Counted from the stretch's first letter, positions 52,342 through 62,360 are shown. The stretch is 64,000 nucleotides of DNA from Steroidobacteraceae bacterium (GCA_041395505.1 JAWLAG010000002.1:62001-126000), one strand, 5' to 3'. Numbers and translations: made by a program. Notes: generated by a model not told the origin, from the sequence alone.

Positions 52342-53148
52342 CTACAGCACGTGATGGCGCAATACCGGAAATCGCTCGCGCGCACGCTCCCGCGCGGACG
52401 CATCGAGCGTTGCGGTAACGATACCCTCACCCTGCGGTTGACTGGCCAGTACCCGTCCCCAGTAATCGACCACCATGCTGTGTCCGTAGGTCTCGCGGCC
52501 ATTCTCATGGCGGCCGGTCTGCGCACTCGCGATGACATCGCACTGCGACTCGATCGCCCGCGCCCGCAACAGGACCTCCCAGTGTGCCGCACCCGTAGGG
52601 ACGGTGAAAGCGGCGGGTACGATCAGCACCTCTGCGCGGGAGACGCTCAAGGCGCGAAACAACTCCGCGAAACGCAGGTCATAACATACCGTGAGACCCA
52701 GTGTCCCAATGGGCGTAGGAACGACGACGACGCGCCGCCCCGGGGCGATCGCCGCAGATTCGCGATGCGACTCGTCGCTGTCCGGTACGTCGACGTCGAA
52801 CAGGTGGATCTTGTCATAGCGCGCGATGCAATGTCCGGCGGGGTCGAACACCAGCGATGCGGCGGCAACGCGTTCCTCATCCGGCAAGATCAGCGGCAGG
52901 GTACCAGCCACGATCCACAAGCCATGCCTCGAGGCGGCTTGCGCCATGGCCTCCTGCACTGGCCCGTCGCCTGGCGTCTCGGCAGCAGCGCGTCGTTCCG
53001 CAGATGAGCGCGCCATCAGCGCGAAATTCTCCGGCAGTACAGCGAGCCGCGCGCCGGCATCGGCCGCCCGCGCGAGCCAATGCGTGGCGCGAGCGATGTT
53101 GGCACCGACATCGACGCCCGAACACATCTGGATGGCCGCGACGATCAT
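52342..53148 (-). CDS. carbon-nitrogen hydrolase (NIT/omega-amidase-like)
   Basis: 268-aa nitrilase-superfamily amidase. The catalytic triad is E in VLPENFALM, K in RYDKIHLFDVDV, and C in TVCYDLRF. This Nit2/YbeM type is often deaminated-glutathione or omega-amidase; the tldD-nitrilase-yhdP-rng order is common in gammaproteobacteria. The ATG at 53148 overlaps the yhdP stop; a GTG six codons upstream (53166) is another possible start. Confidence 0.92.
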   Translation of the reverse strand: MIVAAIQMCSGVDVGANIARATHWLARAADAGARLAVLPENFALMARSSAERRAAAETPGDGPVQEAMAQAASRHGLWIVAGTLPLILPDEERVAAASLVFDPAGHCIARYDKIHLFDVDVPDSDESHRESAAIAPGRRVVVVPTPIGTLGLTVCYDLRFAELFRALSVSRAEVLIVPAAFTVPTGAAHWEVLLRARAIESQCDVIASAQTGRHENGRETYGHSMVVDYWGRVLASQPQGEGIVTATLDASARERARERFPVLRHHVL

Positions 53149-56100
53149 TCGCGCGACACTTGCCACTGGCTCGCGCCCGCGCCTTCGTCGATCACGAGAT
53201 GCCAGGCGAGCGGGTGCTCGGGAGAGGTACGCAGCAGGCGCTTGATGCCTGCAAACGCGGCGGCGATGGTGGGCGCGGCCCGCAGCGGCGCCGGCGGCAC
53301 CTCCGAGCTTGGCAGTGTCACGCCTTCGGCGCGGATCTGCCCGGTATGCTCATCCACGGTCGCCGCAAACTGAGCGTGTACGGCGGCAGCGGTCCATTGC
53401 ATTTCGCCGAGCTCGAGTTGCCGATCGTGCCGCGCAATGCGCAGGCGCAGGGCGCTGAAATCCCGTAGCGCAGCCGCCAATTGGGCAGGCACCCGCGAGT
53501 CGTTGACGAGCAGTACGGGCAGGCGCAAAAGCGCCGGTAGCTCCGCCAGCGCCATCGAGGTCGCGCTGACGCGGCCATTTTGCAGGCTTGCCTGCCCTTC
53601 GAAACCAACCGGCATCGCGGTGAGCGGTTGCAATGGATTGTCCCAGGTCAAGTCTCCCGACAATTCGTACTGCGCAGCCGCAAGCACCGGCGGCAGGTTC
53701 CAGCTGCGCAATTGCGCCGCTAGATCATCGCCCGCGAGCTGCAGCCGGCCGCTGCAGGACGCCGATTCCGTGGCACATAGGCCTTCGATCCGTGCGCTGT
53801 TGCCACCGCTCGTAACGCGGAAATCCTTCACCCGCAGGCCACGTCGGTCGGCGCTCAGACTGGCAACCACGTGGCCCAGGGCGCGATCATCGACCCGGGC
53901 GTCGGCGATGTCGATCTCGAGTTGTCCATCGCGTTGCGCCCACTTCGCAAGCAGCGGCCCCAGCGTGGCAGCATCGGTCAGTCGCAGCGCCTGCAATTCG
54001 ACACGCATGGCCCGTGCCCGACCTTGCGGCACGACGACGCGGCCCCGAAGGGCCGGGTTCGCAATAGTCCAGTGCAATGCGTCGCCTTCGGAATTGCCCT
54101 GCAGCAAACTGTTGCGGTAGTCATTGCCAAGGAAGCGCAGTTCTGCGACCGAAAGTCGCGCATCGAGCGGCAGTTTGCCGAGCCAGTCGTGCCCGGCGAC
54201 CGCGAGCAGCTGCTGGTCGGCATCGAGGCGATCGAGGTGGCCGCTGAGCGAGAGCGCGCGCAATGGTGGCAATGCCACCTTGTCGGCGCCGAAGCGCACG
54301 GCGGCCCGCTCGAGCGCAAACCGCCCTTGTTCGTTGGCGTGGAAACGTAATTGCGCCGCTGCGCGATCGGCGACTGTTGCGCTCAATAGCCAGTCCGGTT
54401 CCGTCGTGCCACGCAGTCTCGGCATGGGAGCGAGCGTGGCGCGCCATTGCGCTGATCCGCGCAACGGTGCAGCGGCGGCGAGCCCCCAGTGGCGCGCAAG
54501 CATGGCAAGTTCCGTCGTGCCGCTCGCCTCGACCGCAACACTCTGTTGCGTCCCGACCTGCGCCGGAAGCAGGGTCATTTGCATCGGCCCGCCGAGCCAG
54601 CGACCGCGGACCCGGGAACGCTTGAGCCGGCCGTCCTCGACGAGGATATTGCCGGCGAGGTCTGCGAGCTCGGGCCAGTCGCGTGCCGTGCGAAGCTGCA
54701 AACGCGAAAACGTGATGCCCGCCCGCCAGCTTCCGAGTCCATCACCGTCAATGCTGTCTGCCCGCCAGTTGAGGTCGACCGGACCGGACAAGTCGAGACG
54801 CTGCAGTTGATCGGCAAGCGGCGCCATGGCGGGATTGGCGCCCGCGAAACCCGCCAGCCTACCTGCCTCGCCTCGCAGATTCGCTGTCACCGTCGCCTTG
54901 CGTTGCTCGCCCGCCGCGAACTTGAGTTGCAGGTCGCGTACCTCGAGCCCGCCGAATTCGCCCGCATCCGCCCGCAGCCGCAATGTATCCCGTTGCCAGT
55001 CGACGCGGCCCGACAGGCCCTGCACGGCGGGCCAGCCGCCACCGGCAGCGATGCGGACGTCGGCGAGTTGCAGGTTGATTCGCGGTTCGACGGTGATCTG
55101 CGCGCTGCCGCCGCCGCGCGCGACGTCCGCGGCGAGCTCGACGCGCGCCAGCTTGCCAGCCTCGATTCGGCCGGCGAGTCCGGCAAGCTCCTGCCACGCG
55201 CCGCTCACCGGCAGCCAGATCGGCAGCTGTCCGGCGTCAATCTGCGCGCCGGAACCGCGCAACGTAAGCGCCTGCAGCGAGCCATCGCGCCATCGGCCGC
55301 GCAACGTACCGGTCAGTTTGCTATCGCCCGTCTGTACCGACAACGCCTCCGTTGCAAATTCGATTTGCCTGCCGTCCTCACGCCAGCGCATTACTGCCTG
55401 CACGGCGATATCGCGATCGGACAGCTGCGGCAGATGCGCGCTATGCAGACGCCAGCCCGAGGAGCTCAAGTCGATTACGCCACCATTGGCATCGCCGGCG
55501 ACCGATCCAGCAAGTCCCGACAGGCTGGCATCGTCGTCGAGACGTCGCAAAACGCCATCTTCGATACGCGCCGAATAGGCGAGGTCGCGGGCTCCGCGGA
55601 CGACCCGTAGATCACGCAATTCACCGACCGCGCCCAGCTCATCGAGCGAGCGCAACCATTCGCCGCCGACCTGCCACAGGGCGGCAAGCTGCAAGGCAAC
55701 CACCGGCAGAGTCGGCGCAGACAAAATGAATCCAGGTTCGCCAACTGTGCCCTGCAAAGACAGATTGGCGGCCGGCATCGCCAGGCCATCATGGGCGATC
55801 GCGAGATCCTCGATGCGCAGCCGGTAGCCGTCTTCCCCGCGTGAAAAATCGACATCGAAACTGAGATCGCCGAAGTGCCGTATTTCTTCGCCATCGGCGG
55901 CATCGGCCAGAACGACATCGCGCATCGCCACGCGGCCGTCGAGCTTGCGCACTTCGCTGCCGAGGACGGTGGCATCGGCGCCCACATCCATGGTCGCAGC
56001 AGTCGGCCAGTACGGGCGCATCGGCAGCCAGCCCGCGAGTTCGTGCACGGCGAGAGCACGACCCCGTATCCGAAGTTGACCCGACAGATCCGGACCCGTG

Positions 56101-56816
56101 TCGTCCCGGGCGAGGCGTATCACCACCGACAAGGAACGTCCGACACGATCGGGCAGCTGCACATAGGCGCTGAGTCGCGCCGAGGCGCTGTCACGCTGCA
56201 ATGTGGCCACGGGAACGCGCAGGGCCATGCTGCCCGTACCGCGACCGGAGTCAACATAGACCGTCGCCGCTTCGAGATCCGTGCGGCCCTGCGGCAATCG
56301 CTGCAAGGCCGCGAACAGCCGCTGGAGGAAATTCACATCGACCGAGCGCGCGGTGTCCCGAGACCTGGCTGTCGGCGCCGCGATGCTGCGAGCTGTGCCA
56401 GTAAGGTCGATCTGCGGGCCCACCAGCGTGATGCGACCTGGCTGCAACCGGCCGCTGCTCAAAGTCTGCAGACCGTCGAACGTAAGTATCAGTCGTTGCG
56501 CGCGCAGCCAGTTGCCGGTGCCACCTGGACTGTAGAGTTCGACCTGCGTGAAGACCGCCTCGGGGCCGTGCCAGGCTATGCGGAATTGCAGGCTCGAGAA
56601 GCGCAGTTCCATGCCGACCTGGGCGCGCAGCAGCGCCTCGATCGTTGCGCGATGATGCGGCGTGCGGGCGAGCGCGAGCTGGTAGGCGATTGCGCAGGAG
56701 ACCGCCAGCAGCAACAGCGCGAACGCGATCGCGGAGCCGCTGCCCGCCACCCGCCGCAACGGCCCGACCTGCCTGGCTGCCGACGATTGTGCTGCAGCTT
56801 CGACCATTGCACTCAA
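53145..56816 (-). CDS. yhdP: YhdP-type AsmA-like phospholipid transport protein
   Basis: 1223 aa, one membrane anchor near residues ~28-50 (IAFALLLLAVSCAIAYQLAL), then a very long periplasmic part of repeated beta strands (DUF3971 and AsmA-like C-terminal domain) such as FSSLQFRIAWHG. YhdP, TamB and YdbH form bridges that carry phospholipids to the outer membrane. It is 10 bases after rng, as in E. coli. Confidence 0.94.
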   Translation of the reverse strand: MSAMVEAAAQSSAARQVGPLRRVAGSGSAIAFALLLLAVSCAIAYQLALARTPHHRATIEALLRAQVGMELRFSSLQFRIAWHGPEAVFTQVELYSPGGTGNWLRAQRLILTFDGLQTLSSGRLQPGRITLVGPQIDLTGTARSIAAPTARSRDTARSVDVNFLQRLFAALQRLPQGRTDLEAATVYVDSGRGTGSMALRVPVATLQRDSASARLSAYVQLPDRVGRSLSVVIRLARDDTGPDLSGQLRIRGRALAVHELAGWLPMRPYWPTAATMDVGADATVLGSEVRKLDGRVAMRDVVLADAADGEEIRHFGDLSFDVDFSRGEDGYRLRIEDLAIAHDGLAMPAANLSLQGTVGEPGFILSAPTLPVVALQLAALWQVGGEWLRSLDELGAVGELRDLRVVRGARDLAYSARIEDGVLRRLDDDASLSGLAGSVAGDANGGVIDLSSSGWRLHSAHLPQLSDRDIAVQAVMRWREDGRQIEFATEALSVQTGDSKLTGTLRGRWRDGSLQALTLRGSGAQIDAGQLPIWLPVSGAWQELAGLAGRIEAGKLARVELAADVARGGGSAQITVEPRINLQLADVRIAAGGGWPAVQGLSGRVDWQRDTLRLRADAGEFGGLEVRDLQLKFAAGEQRKATVTANLRGEAGRLAGFAGANPAMAPLADQLQRLDLSGPVDLNWRADSIDGDGLGSWRAGITFSRLQLRTARDWPELADLAGNILVEDGRLKRSRVRGRWLGGPMQMTLLPAQVGTQQSVAVEASGTTELAMLARHWGLAAAAPLRGSAQWRATLAPMPRLRGTTEPDWLLSATVADRAAAQLRFHANEQGRFALERAAVRFGADKVALPPLRALSLSGHLDRLDADQQLLAVAGHDWLGKLPLDARLSVAELRFLGNDYRNSLLQGNSEGDALHWTIANPALRGRVVVPQGRARAMRVELQALRLTDAATLGPLLAKWAQRDGQLEIDIADARVDDRALGHVVASLSADRRGLRVKDFRVTSGGNSARIEGLCATESASCSGRLQLAGDDLAAQLRSWNLPPVLAAAQYELSGDLTWDNPLQPLTAMPVGFEGQASLQNGRVSATSMALAELPALLRLPVLLVNDSRVPAQLAAALRDFSALRLRIARHDRQLELGEMQWTAAAVHAQFAATVDEHTGQIRAEGVTLPSSEVPPAPLRAAPTIAAAFAGIKRLLRTSPEHPLAWHLVIDEGAGASQWQVSRE

Positions 56817-56826
56817 GAACCTTCAC

Positions 56827-58296
56827 TCAAGGCGAGACGATTTCAAATTGCTCGGGCCCGAATCCGCTGCCGGTTTGCACCCGGACGGCACAACCCGTGG
56901 CGGCGGTCAACGCGGCAAGATTCCCGGAAAATGCGCCCTCGAGACCGTCCACCACCGGACCCGCGGCCAGTATGACCAGCTGCCTCGAAGCGGAATGCCG
57001 TGCCTGTCGCACAATCTCGCGAAAAACCTCGTGACAGACACTTTCCACGCTTCGCACAAAGCCGCGCCCCTGACAACTAGGACAGGATTCACAGAGTATT
57101 TGTTCCAGGCTTTCCCTGGTGCGCTTGCGGGTCATTTCCACCAGGCCCAGCACCGAAAAGCCGGTGACGAAACACTGCGCCCGGTCGTTGGCCAATTCGC
57201 CGCGCAATGCCTCGAGTACGGCGTCGCGATGCGCCTCGTCGGACATGTCGATGAAATCGATGACGATGATGCCGCCGATATTTCGCAGCCGCAGCTGGCG
57301 CGCAATGCTGGTCGCCGCCTCGAGATTGGTCCGAAAGATCGTCTCCTCGAGCGCGCTGCGGCCGACATAAGCGCCGGTGTTGACGTCGACCGTCGTCATC
57401 GCCTCGGTCTGGTCGATGATGGCATGACCGCCGGATGGCAGCTCGATGCGTCGCTGCATTGCGGCCGCAATTTGTGCCTCGATGCCATGCTCGTCGAAAA
57501 GCGTCTGGCCGCCGGCGTGGAGCTCGACCGACACCTGCGCCTGCGGCATCAACTGCGCCATGAAATCGATGAGATCGGATTGCGTTGCCGGGTCATCGAC
57601 GCGAATCCTCGAAATCCCGCGGGAACACTCGTCGCGAACCACGCGCTTGGGCAGCGCGAGCTCACCATGCAGCAGCGCCGGCGCTTGCGACGCCTTATAA
57701 CGCTCAGAAATCCGCTGCCAGCTACGCTGCAGCATGGCGATCTCGGCAGCAAGCGCCGTGTCGCTCACACCTTCGGCGGCCGTGCGCAGGATGTAACCGC
57801 CGCTCGCGGTCTCGCCGAGAAGGTTGCCGAGCTCTCCTTTCAGGCGATCGCGCTCAGCGTCTTCGCAGATGCGTGTCGACACACCGATGCCATGGGCAGA
57901 AGGCATGAACACCAGCAGCCGGGACGGCAGCGAGATCGCAGCCGTCAGTCGCGCGCCCTTGCTGCCGAGCGGATCCTTGACAACCTGGACCAGCAGCTCT
58001 GCGCCATCGGCCAGCAACCGGCGGATGTCCGGCGCAGGCGCATGGCCGTCTTCCTTCGCTACCGCAGTGCGCGGCCCGATATCGCTGGCATGCAGAAAGG
58101 CGGTACGCGCAAGACCGATGTCGACGAAGGCCGCCTGCATTCCGGGCAGAACCCGTGTCACCCTGCCCTTGTAGACATTGCCGACGTGGCCGCGATGACC
58201 GGGCCGCTCGATGTGCAGCTCCTCGAGAAAACCGTTCGCGACGATTGCCGCCCGGGTTTCACCGGCCGAGCAACTGATCAGGATTTCAAGACTCAT
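56827..58296 (-). CDS. rng: ribonuclease G
   Basis: 489 aa, the E. coli length. An S1 domain lies near the N-terminus (GNVYKGRVTRVLPGMQAAFVDIG), the catalytic DNase-I-like domain includes MTTVDVNTGAYVG and IDFIDM (metal aspartates), and the zinc-link CESCPSCQGRG follows. It matures the 5' end of 16S rRNA and degrades mRNA. ATG 58296 is the family start and overlaps maf by 11 bases. Confidence 0.97.
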   Translation of the reverse strand: MSLEILISCSAGETRAAIVANGFLEELHIERPGHRGHVGNVYKGRVTRVLPGMQAAFVDIGLARTAFLHASDIGPRTAVAKEDGHAPAPDIRRLLADGAELLVQVVKDPLGSKGARLTAAISLPSRLLVFMPSAHGIGVSTRICEDAERDRLKGELGNLLGETASGGYILRTAAEGVSDTALAAEIAMLQRSWQRISERYKASQAPALLHGELALPKRVVRDECSRGISRIRVDDPATQSDLIDFMAQLMPQAQVSVELHAGGQTLFDEHGIEAQIAAAMQRRIELPSGGHAIIDQTEAMTTVDVNTGAYVGRSALEETIFRTNLEAATSIARQLRLRNIGGIIVIDFIDMSDEAHRDAVLEALRGELANDRAQCFVTGFSVLGLVEMTRKRTRESLEQILCESCPSCQGRGFVRSVESVCHEVFREIVRQARHSASRQLVILAAGPVVDGLEGAFSGNLAALTAATGCAVRVQTGSGFGPEQFEIVSP

Positions 58297-58888
58297 CGGC
58301 ACACCCGCACCAAAACGGCAGCCCGGCGGCGGCGAGAACCGCGGCCGTCTCGGCAAGGGGCAAGCCGACGACGTTCGAATAACTGCCGTGCAGCTCATCG
58401 ATGAATACGGCCGCGAGGCCTTGCACCGCGTAGGCGCCTGCCTTGTCATAGGGTTCGCGCGAGTCCAGGTAACGCTCGAGGTCAGGTTCGCGGATCGGCG
58501 CGAACTTCACGGTGGTAACGGCAACGCGCTCGAAGCTAGCCGTCGCAGTTTGCAGGCAAACGGCCGTCAGCACCACGTGTTGCCGGCCACTCAGGCGGCG
58601 CAGCATGGCGAGAGCCTCTGCTCGGTCCACCGGTTTTCCGAGCAAGTCCTCGTCCACTGACACAACGGTGTCGGCCGCCAACACCGGCAGAGCGCGCGAG
58701 AGCGCGGGCTGCGCATGGATCGCGGTGCATTTGGCCCGCGCCAGGCGCGCAACATACGCACGCGCCGTCTCGCCGGTTCGACGTGACTCGTCGATAGCCG
58801 CCGCTACGGCATGATGCGGCACGCCGATCTGGGCAAGCAATTCGCGGCGACGCGGTGACGCGGAGGCAAGACAGATTACCGGTTCCAT
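58286..58888 (-). CDS. maf: Maf-family nucleotide pyrophosphatase
   Basis: 200 aa. N-terminal CLASASPRRRELLAQIG and ADTVVSVDEDLLGKPVDRAEA are the Maf signatures, followed by YDKAGAYAVQG. YhdE-type Maf enzymes hydrolyse dTTP/UTP and modified nucleotides. ATG 58888 is preferred over a longer frame that runs into rlmH. Confidence 0.95.
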   Translation of the reverse strand: MEPVICLASASPRRRELLAQIGVPHHAVAAAIDESRRTGETARAYVARLARAKCTAIHAQPALSRALPVLAADTVVSVDEDLLGKPVDRAEALAMLRRLSGRQHVVLTAVCLQTATASFERVAVTTVKFAPIREPDLERYLDSREPYDKAGAYAVQGLAAVFIDELHGSYSNVVGLPLAETAAVLAAAGLPFWCGCADES

Positions 58889-58895
58889 TGCGGCA

Positions 58896-59366
58896 CTATT
58901 GACGATGATAGGGATGCCCGGCAAGCAGCGTAAAAGCGCGATAGAGCTGTTCGATCGCAACGACGCGCGCAAGCGCATGCGGCAATGTGCCGGCCGACAG
59001 CGACCAGAGCATGCCGGCACGTTGGCGCAGCTCATCGCTGAAGCCATCGGCGCCGCCAATGGCGAAGGCCAGGTCCATGGCAGCGGCTTGCTGCGACTCG
59101 AGCCATGAGGCGAGCTCAAGGCTGCGAAACTGCCGACCGCGCTCATCGAGGGCGATCAGCTTCTCGCCCGGCTTGAGCGCAGCGAGCAATCGCTCGCTCT
59201 CGTTTGCCATCGCCTGTTGATCGCTGCGCCCGCGGCCACGCGCGGCAGCGACAAATGCGCGAACTTCGAAGCGGCAGTAATGACCCAGGCGCATGCTGTA
59301 GTCATCAACGGCCGCCTGCGCCCAGGCGGGCAGTCGCTGGCCAATGGCAAGCAGCCGGACTCGCAT
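58896..59366 (-). CDS. rlmH: 23S rRNA pseudouridine-1915 N3 methyltransferase
   Basis: 156-aa SPOUT methyltransferase. It has LIALDERGRQFRS, FAIGGADGFSDELR (SAM knot) and HALARVVAIEQLYRAFTLLAGHPYHR at the C-terminus. It acts on the 70S ribosome at helix 69. ATG 59366 is the family start. Confidence 0.97.
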   Translation of the reverse strand: MRVRLLAIGQRLPAWAQAAVDDYSMRLGHYCRFEVRAFVAAARGRGRSDQQAMANESERLLAALKPGEKLIALDERGRQFRSLELASWLESQQAAAMDLAFAIGGADGFSDELRQRAGMLWSLSAGTLPHALARVVAIEQLYRAFTLLAGHPYHRQ

Positions 59367-59395
59367 CACGGGCCGCGCCGCGGGATCGGCACGCG

Positions 59396-59881
59396 TCAGC
59401 GACGCCGCGCGCCGCCGCCCTTGGGCGCCATCCCGCGACCGCCTTGCCTGGCGCGGGCGCCCGATGACGCCTTGCGTGCAGCCGGTTTTCGCGCAGCGCT
59501 CCTGCGTGCGACCGGCTTGACCGCAGCGGCGGGCGCGGCCGCCGGCTGCCACAGCCGCTCGAGCGCATACAGTTCGCGAACTCGCGGCAGCATGATATGC
59601 ACCATTGCATCTGGCAGATCGACCAGCAGCCACTCGCCGCCGTCGCCGCCTTCCACGCCAAACGGCCGCGAACCGTGCTCCCGTGCCTGGCGCACGACAT
59701 TGTCGGCGATCGACCGCAGGTGCCTGTCCGAACTGCCGCTCGCAACGATCATGTAATCGGTGATATCGGTCAGCCCCCGCACATCGAGGACACGGATATC
59801 CTGGGCCTTCATATCATCGAGAGCGCCCCGCACAACCTCGACTATTGCGGCGGGTCGTGAGGAGCGACGCGCGGCACTCAT
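59396..59881 (-). CDS. rsfS: ribosomal silencing factor RsfS with basic tail
   Basis: 161 aa. The first ~113 residues are the RsfS/Iojap domain (MKAQDIRVLDVRGLTDITDYMIVASGSS-type, WLLVDLPDAMVHIM), which binds L14 and blocks subunit joining. The last ~45 residues are an Ala/Arg/Lys-rich tail unlike the short E. coli protein (105 aa). It overlaps nadD by ATGA. Confidence 0.95.
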   Translation of the reverse strand: MSAARRSSRPAAIVEVVRGALDDMKAQDIRVLDVRGLTDITDYMIVASGSSDRHLRSIADNVVRQAREHGSRPFGVEGGDGGEWLLVDLPDAMVHIMLPRVRELYALERLWQPAAAPAAAVKPVARRSAARKPAARKASSGARARQGGRGMAPKGGGARRR

Positions 59882-60540
59882 GCGGAAACTGGCTCGGCGC
59901 CCGAAGCGCGGGCGTAGCAGCCGGTTTGCACGATGATGTCGCGGACCGCATCGGGTACCAAATAGCGCGGATCGCGGCCGCTCGTGATGATCTGGCGCAA
60001 ATCCGACGAAGCAATCTCGAGCTGCGTGACCGAGTGAATGTAGATATGGCCGGCCGGCCGCATCTGCAGGTCACGCGCGCTACCGGTGCCATGATCGACC
60101 ATCAGTTCGCCGAGCGGCCCCTTGGTCGGCGCCTTCCAGCCGGGACGGTGGGCGACCACGATATGGCCAAGCTGCAGCAGGTCGCGCCAGCGATGCCAGT
60201 TCGGCAGTCCGAGAAAGGCATCCATGCCAAGCAGCAGGCACAAGGACCGCTGCGGCAGTTCGCTGCGCAATTCGGCCATCGTGTCCACGGAGTAACTGCG
60301 CCCGCTGCGTCGCAGCTCCCGATCATCCACCGCGAAACCACTCTGCCCCGCGATGGCGGCCTTCAGCATGTCGAGGCGCAGCTGGGGCTCGGCGATCGGC
60401 GCCTCGCGATGTGCCGGGTTGCCCGTGGGTATGAAGCGGATCTGCGCGAGTCGCAGGGCCTGCAGGAATTCGAACGCCGTGCGCAGGTGCCCGTAGTGAA
60501 TCGGGTCGAAGGCACCGCCAAAGATACCTATGGGCTGCAT
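59878..60540 (-). CDS. nadD: nicotinate-nucleotide adenylyltransferase
   Basis: 220 aa. Adenylylates nicotinate mononucleotide in NAD synthesis. GIFGGAFDPIHYGHL holds the HxGH nucleotidyltransferase motif, and the ISSTxxR motif appears here as ASSDLRQ. The start ATG 60540 overlaps the holA end by 13 bases. The order holA-nadD-rsfS-rlmH is typical. Confidence 0.96.
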   Translation of the reverse strand: MQPIGIFGGAFDPIHYGHLRTAFEFLQALRLAQIRFIPTGNPAHREAPIAEPQLRLDMLKAAIAGQSGFAVDDRELRRSGRSYSVDTMAELRSELPQRSLCLLLGMDAFLGLPNWHRWRDLLQLGHIVVAHRPGWKAPTKGPLGELMVDHGTGSARDLQMRPAGHIYIHSVTQLEIASSDLRQIITSGRDPRYLVPDAVRDIIVQTGCYARASGAEPVSA

Positions 60541-61526
60541 GGACTGCCGGACATAGCCATTGTTGGAAAACGCAGAGCTTGACGGCCGCACAGGTCGAGC
60601 GCAAGCAGCGCAAATTCGGACCACGGGTCGCCCGAGCGCCGCCCCTTGATGGTGGCGTCGATCTGCGCGAGCTGCGTCGACCAGCGGGCGAGCTGTGCCG
60701 CCCCTGCCGGCCGGGCCGCTCGCGAGCCTGATCCCGGCGAGTACCGGTTGCCGCCCCCCCGGCCCTGCACCTCGCGGCCCAGGGCCCACAATACGAGCGG
60801 CGGTTCTGCCCCCTCGCCACGCAGGCCGGAGAGTATATGGATCGCGCGGCGCGCATCGCGCTCGCCTACCGCCTGCGCGAGCTTGAATACATCGTAACGC
60901 GTGCCGCGCGAAACCGCGTGCATCACCTTGTCGGCGTCGATTTCGGCACCATCGTCAGCCAGCAGCAGTTTGTCGATCTCCTGCTGCGCTGCCAGCAGAT
61001 TGCCTTCCGTGCGCTCCGCAATGAGCCGCGCAGCCTCGTTGGTCATTCGCAATCCAGCTGCCGCGGCACGTGCCATAATCCAGCCCGAAAGCTGCGCCGC
61101 GGCGACTGGCCAGACATCGACCCAGACACCCTGCTTCTCGGCCGCGCGGACCCACGGTGCCGAGGCAGCCTCGCGAGCGAGCCGGGCGCAGATCACCACC
61201 ACGACCAGGTCAGCGGATCCTGCCGCCGCCAGGTCGGCAAGCACCCGGTTGCCGAGCGCTCCCGGTTTGCCACTCGGCAGGCGAATTTCCATCAGCCGAC
61301 GGCTGCTGAACAGGGAACGCGCGGCAGCATCCTGCTGGATCCGATCGAATCCGGCGCCGCGCTCTATGACATGGACAAGTCGTTCCTCGCAGCCGTTCCT
61401 GCGACACGCCGCCCGCAACTGGTCGAGGCATTCGTTCACAAGCAGGATCTCGTCACCGCTGATGACATAAAACCCCTGCACCCCGCCTTGCAGGTGACGA
61501 GCCAGCTCCGTGCTGCGCAATCTCAT
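60528..61526 (-). CDS. holA: DNA polymerase III delta subunit
   Basis: 332 aa, clamp-loader delta that opens the beta clamp. It has MRLRSTELARHL and the FYVISGDEILLVNEC segment, FSSRRLMEIRLPSGKPG and the C-terminal RWSTQLAQIDATIKG. ATG 61526 is the family N-terminus; the frame is open to 61667 with an alternative ATG at 61544. lptE, often just upstream, is not here; a divergent ABC transporter is. Confidence 0.94.
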   Translation of the reverse strand: MRLRSTELARHLQGGVQGFYVISGDEILLVNECLDQLRAACRRNGCEERLVHVIERGAGFDRIQQDAAARSLFSSRRLMEIRLPSGKPGALGNRVLADLAAAGSADLVVVVICARLAREAASAPWVRAAEKQGVWVDVWPVAAAQLSGWIMARAAAAGLRMTNEAARLIAERTEGNLLAAQQEIDKLLLADDGAEIDADKVMHAVSRGTRYDVFKLAQAVGERDARRAIHILSGLRGEGAEPPLVLWALGREVQGRGGGNRYSPGSGSRAARPAGAAQLARWSTQLAQIDATIKGRRSGDPWSEFALLALDLCGRQALRFPTMAMSGSPCSP

Positions 61527-61673
61527 CGCGCCATTATCCAGCATGAGGGTGCCATCCTGCGAGCCCGCGGCACTTGCAGCGGCCGGTCTCGCAAGCGGAC
61601 AATGCGGTGATGCACCTTGCGTCGCGCTTTTCCCGCCGAGGCCGCGCTCCGCGGCAGCGATTTTCATGACATC

Positions 61674-62360
61674 GTGACGAACCCCGACGCCGTCGAAATT
61701 CGCGGCCTGCGCTTTGGCTGGCCGGGTGGCGCACCGCTCCTAGCGATCGAGAATTTCGCGGTCGGCCGTGGCGAGCGGGTGCTGTTGCAGGGTGCAAGCG
61801 GCAGCGGCAAGAGCACATTGCTGGCACTGATCGGCGGCGTGTTGCAGCCGCACCGCGGCAAGGTCATGGTCCTCGGCCATGACCTCGCGGCGCTCGGCAG
61901 CCGGGAGCGCGATCGCCTGCGCGGCGCGAGTCTCGGATTCATATTCCAGTTGTTCAATCTCCTGCCCTACCTGAACGTCCTCGACAATGTCATGCTGCCG
62001 CTCAGATTCTCGCGGCAGCGGCGCGCCTCGCTGGCCGGTCAGGATCCACGCGCCGAGGCGGTGCGCCTGCTCGAGTCACTCGGCATCGCTTCGGACCTCC
62101 ACGATCGCATCGTCACCCAGTTGTCGATCGGGCAACAGCAGCGGGTAGCGAGCGCCCGCTCGCTGATCGGCGCCCCGGCCCTCGTCATCGCCGACGAACC
62201 GACTTCGGCCCTCGATCACAAGTCGCGCGAGGATTTTCTCCGCACGCTCGGCGCCGAACTCCTGCGCCAACGCGCATCGTTGCTGTTCGTCAGTCACGAC
62301 CCCGGTCTGGGCGCGAATTTCGACCGGATCGTGACCATGGACGAGATCAACAGCGCATGA
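61674..62360 (+). CDS. ABC transporter ATP-binding protein (LolD/MacB type)
   Basis: 228 aa from a GTG at 61674; the frame is open to 61617. Walker A is LLQGASGSGKSTL, the Q-loop is FIFQLFNLLPYLNV, the ABC signature appears as LSIGQQQR, Walker B is ALVIADEPTSALD and the H-loop is VSHD. This class serves FtsX-like permeases, and the next gene is one. The start is not certain. Confidence 0.93.
   Translation: MTNPDAVEIRGLRFGWPGGAPLLAIENFAVGRGERVLLQGASGSGKSTLLALIGGVLQPHRGKVMVLGHDLAALGSRERDRLRGASLGFIFQLFNLLPYLNVLDNVMLPLRFSRQRRASLAGQDPRAEAVRLLESLGIASDLHDRIVTQLSIGQQQRVASARSLIGAPALVIADEPTSALDHKSREDFLRTLGAELLRQRASLLFVSHDPGLGANFDRIVTMDEINSA

Noticed and set aside
50645..52354. 569-aa plus-strand open frame
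   Set aside because: Antisense to tldD, where HExxH and the C-terminal motifs are plain.
54489..55610. 373-aa plus-strand open frame
   Set aside because: Antisense shadow of yhdP; no recognisable domain and no ribosome site.
56848..58404. 518-aa plus-strand open frame
   Set aside because: Antisense to rng and part of maf; the RNase G motifs on the minus strand are unmistakable.
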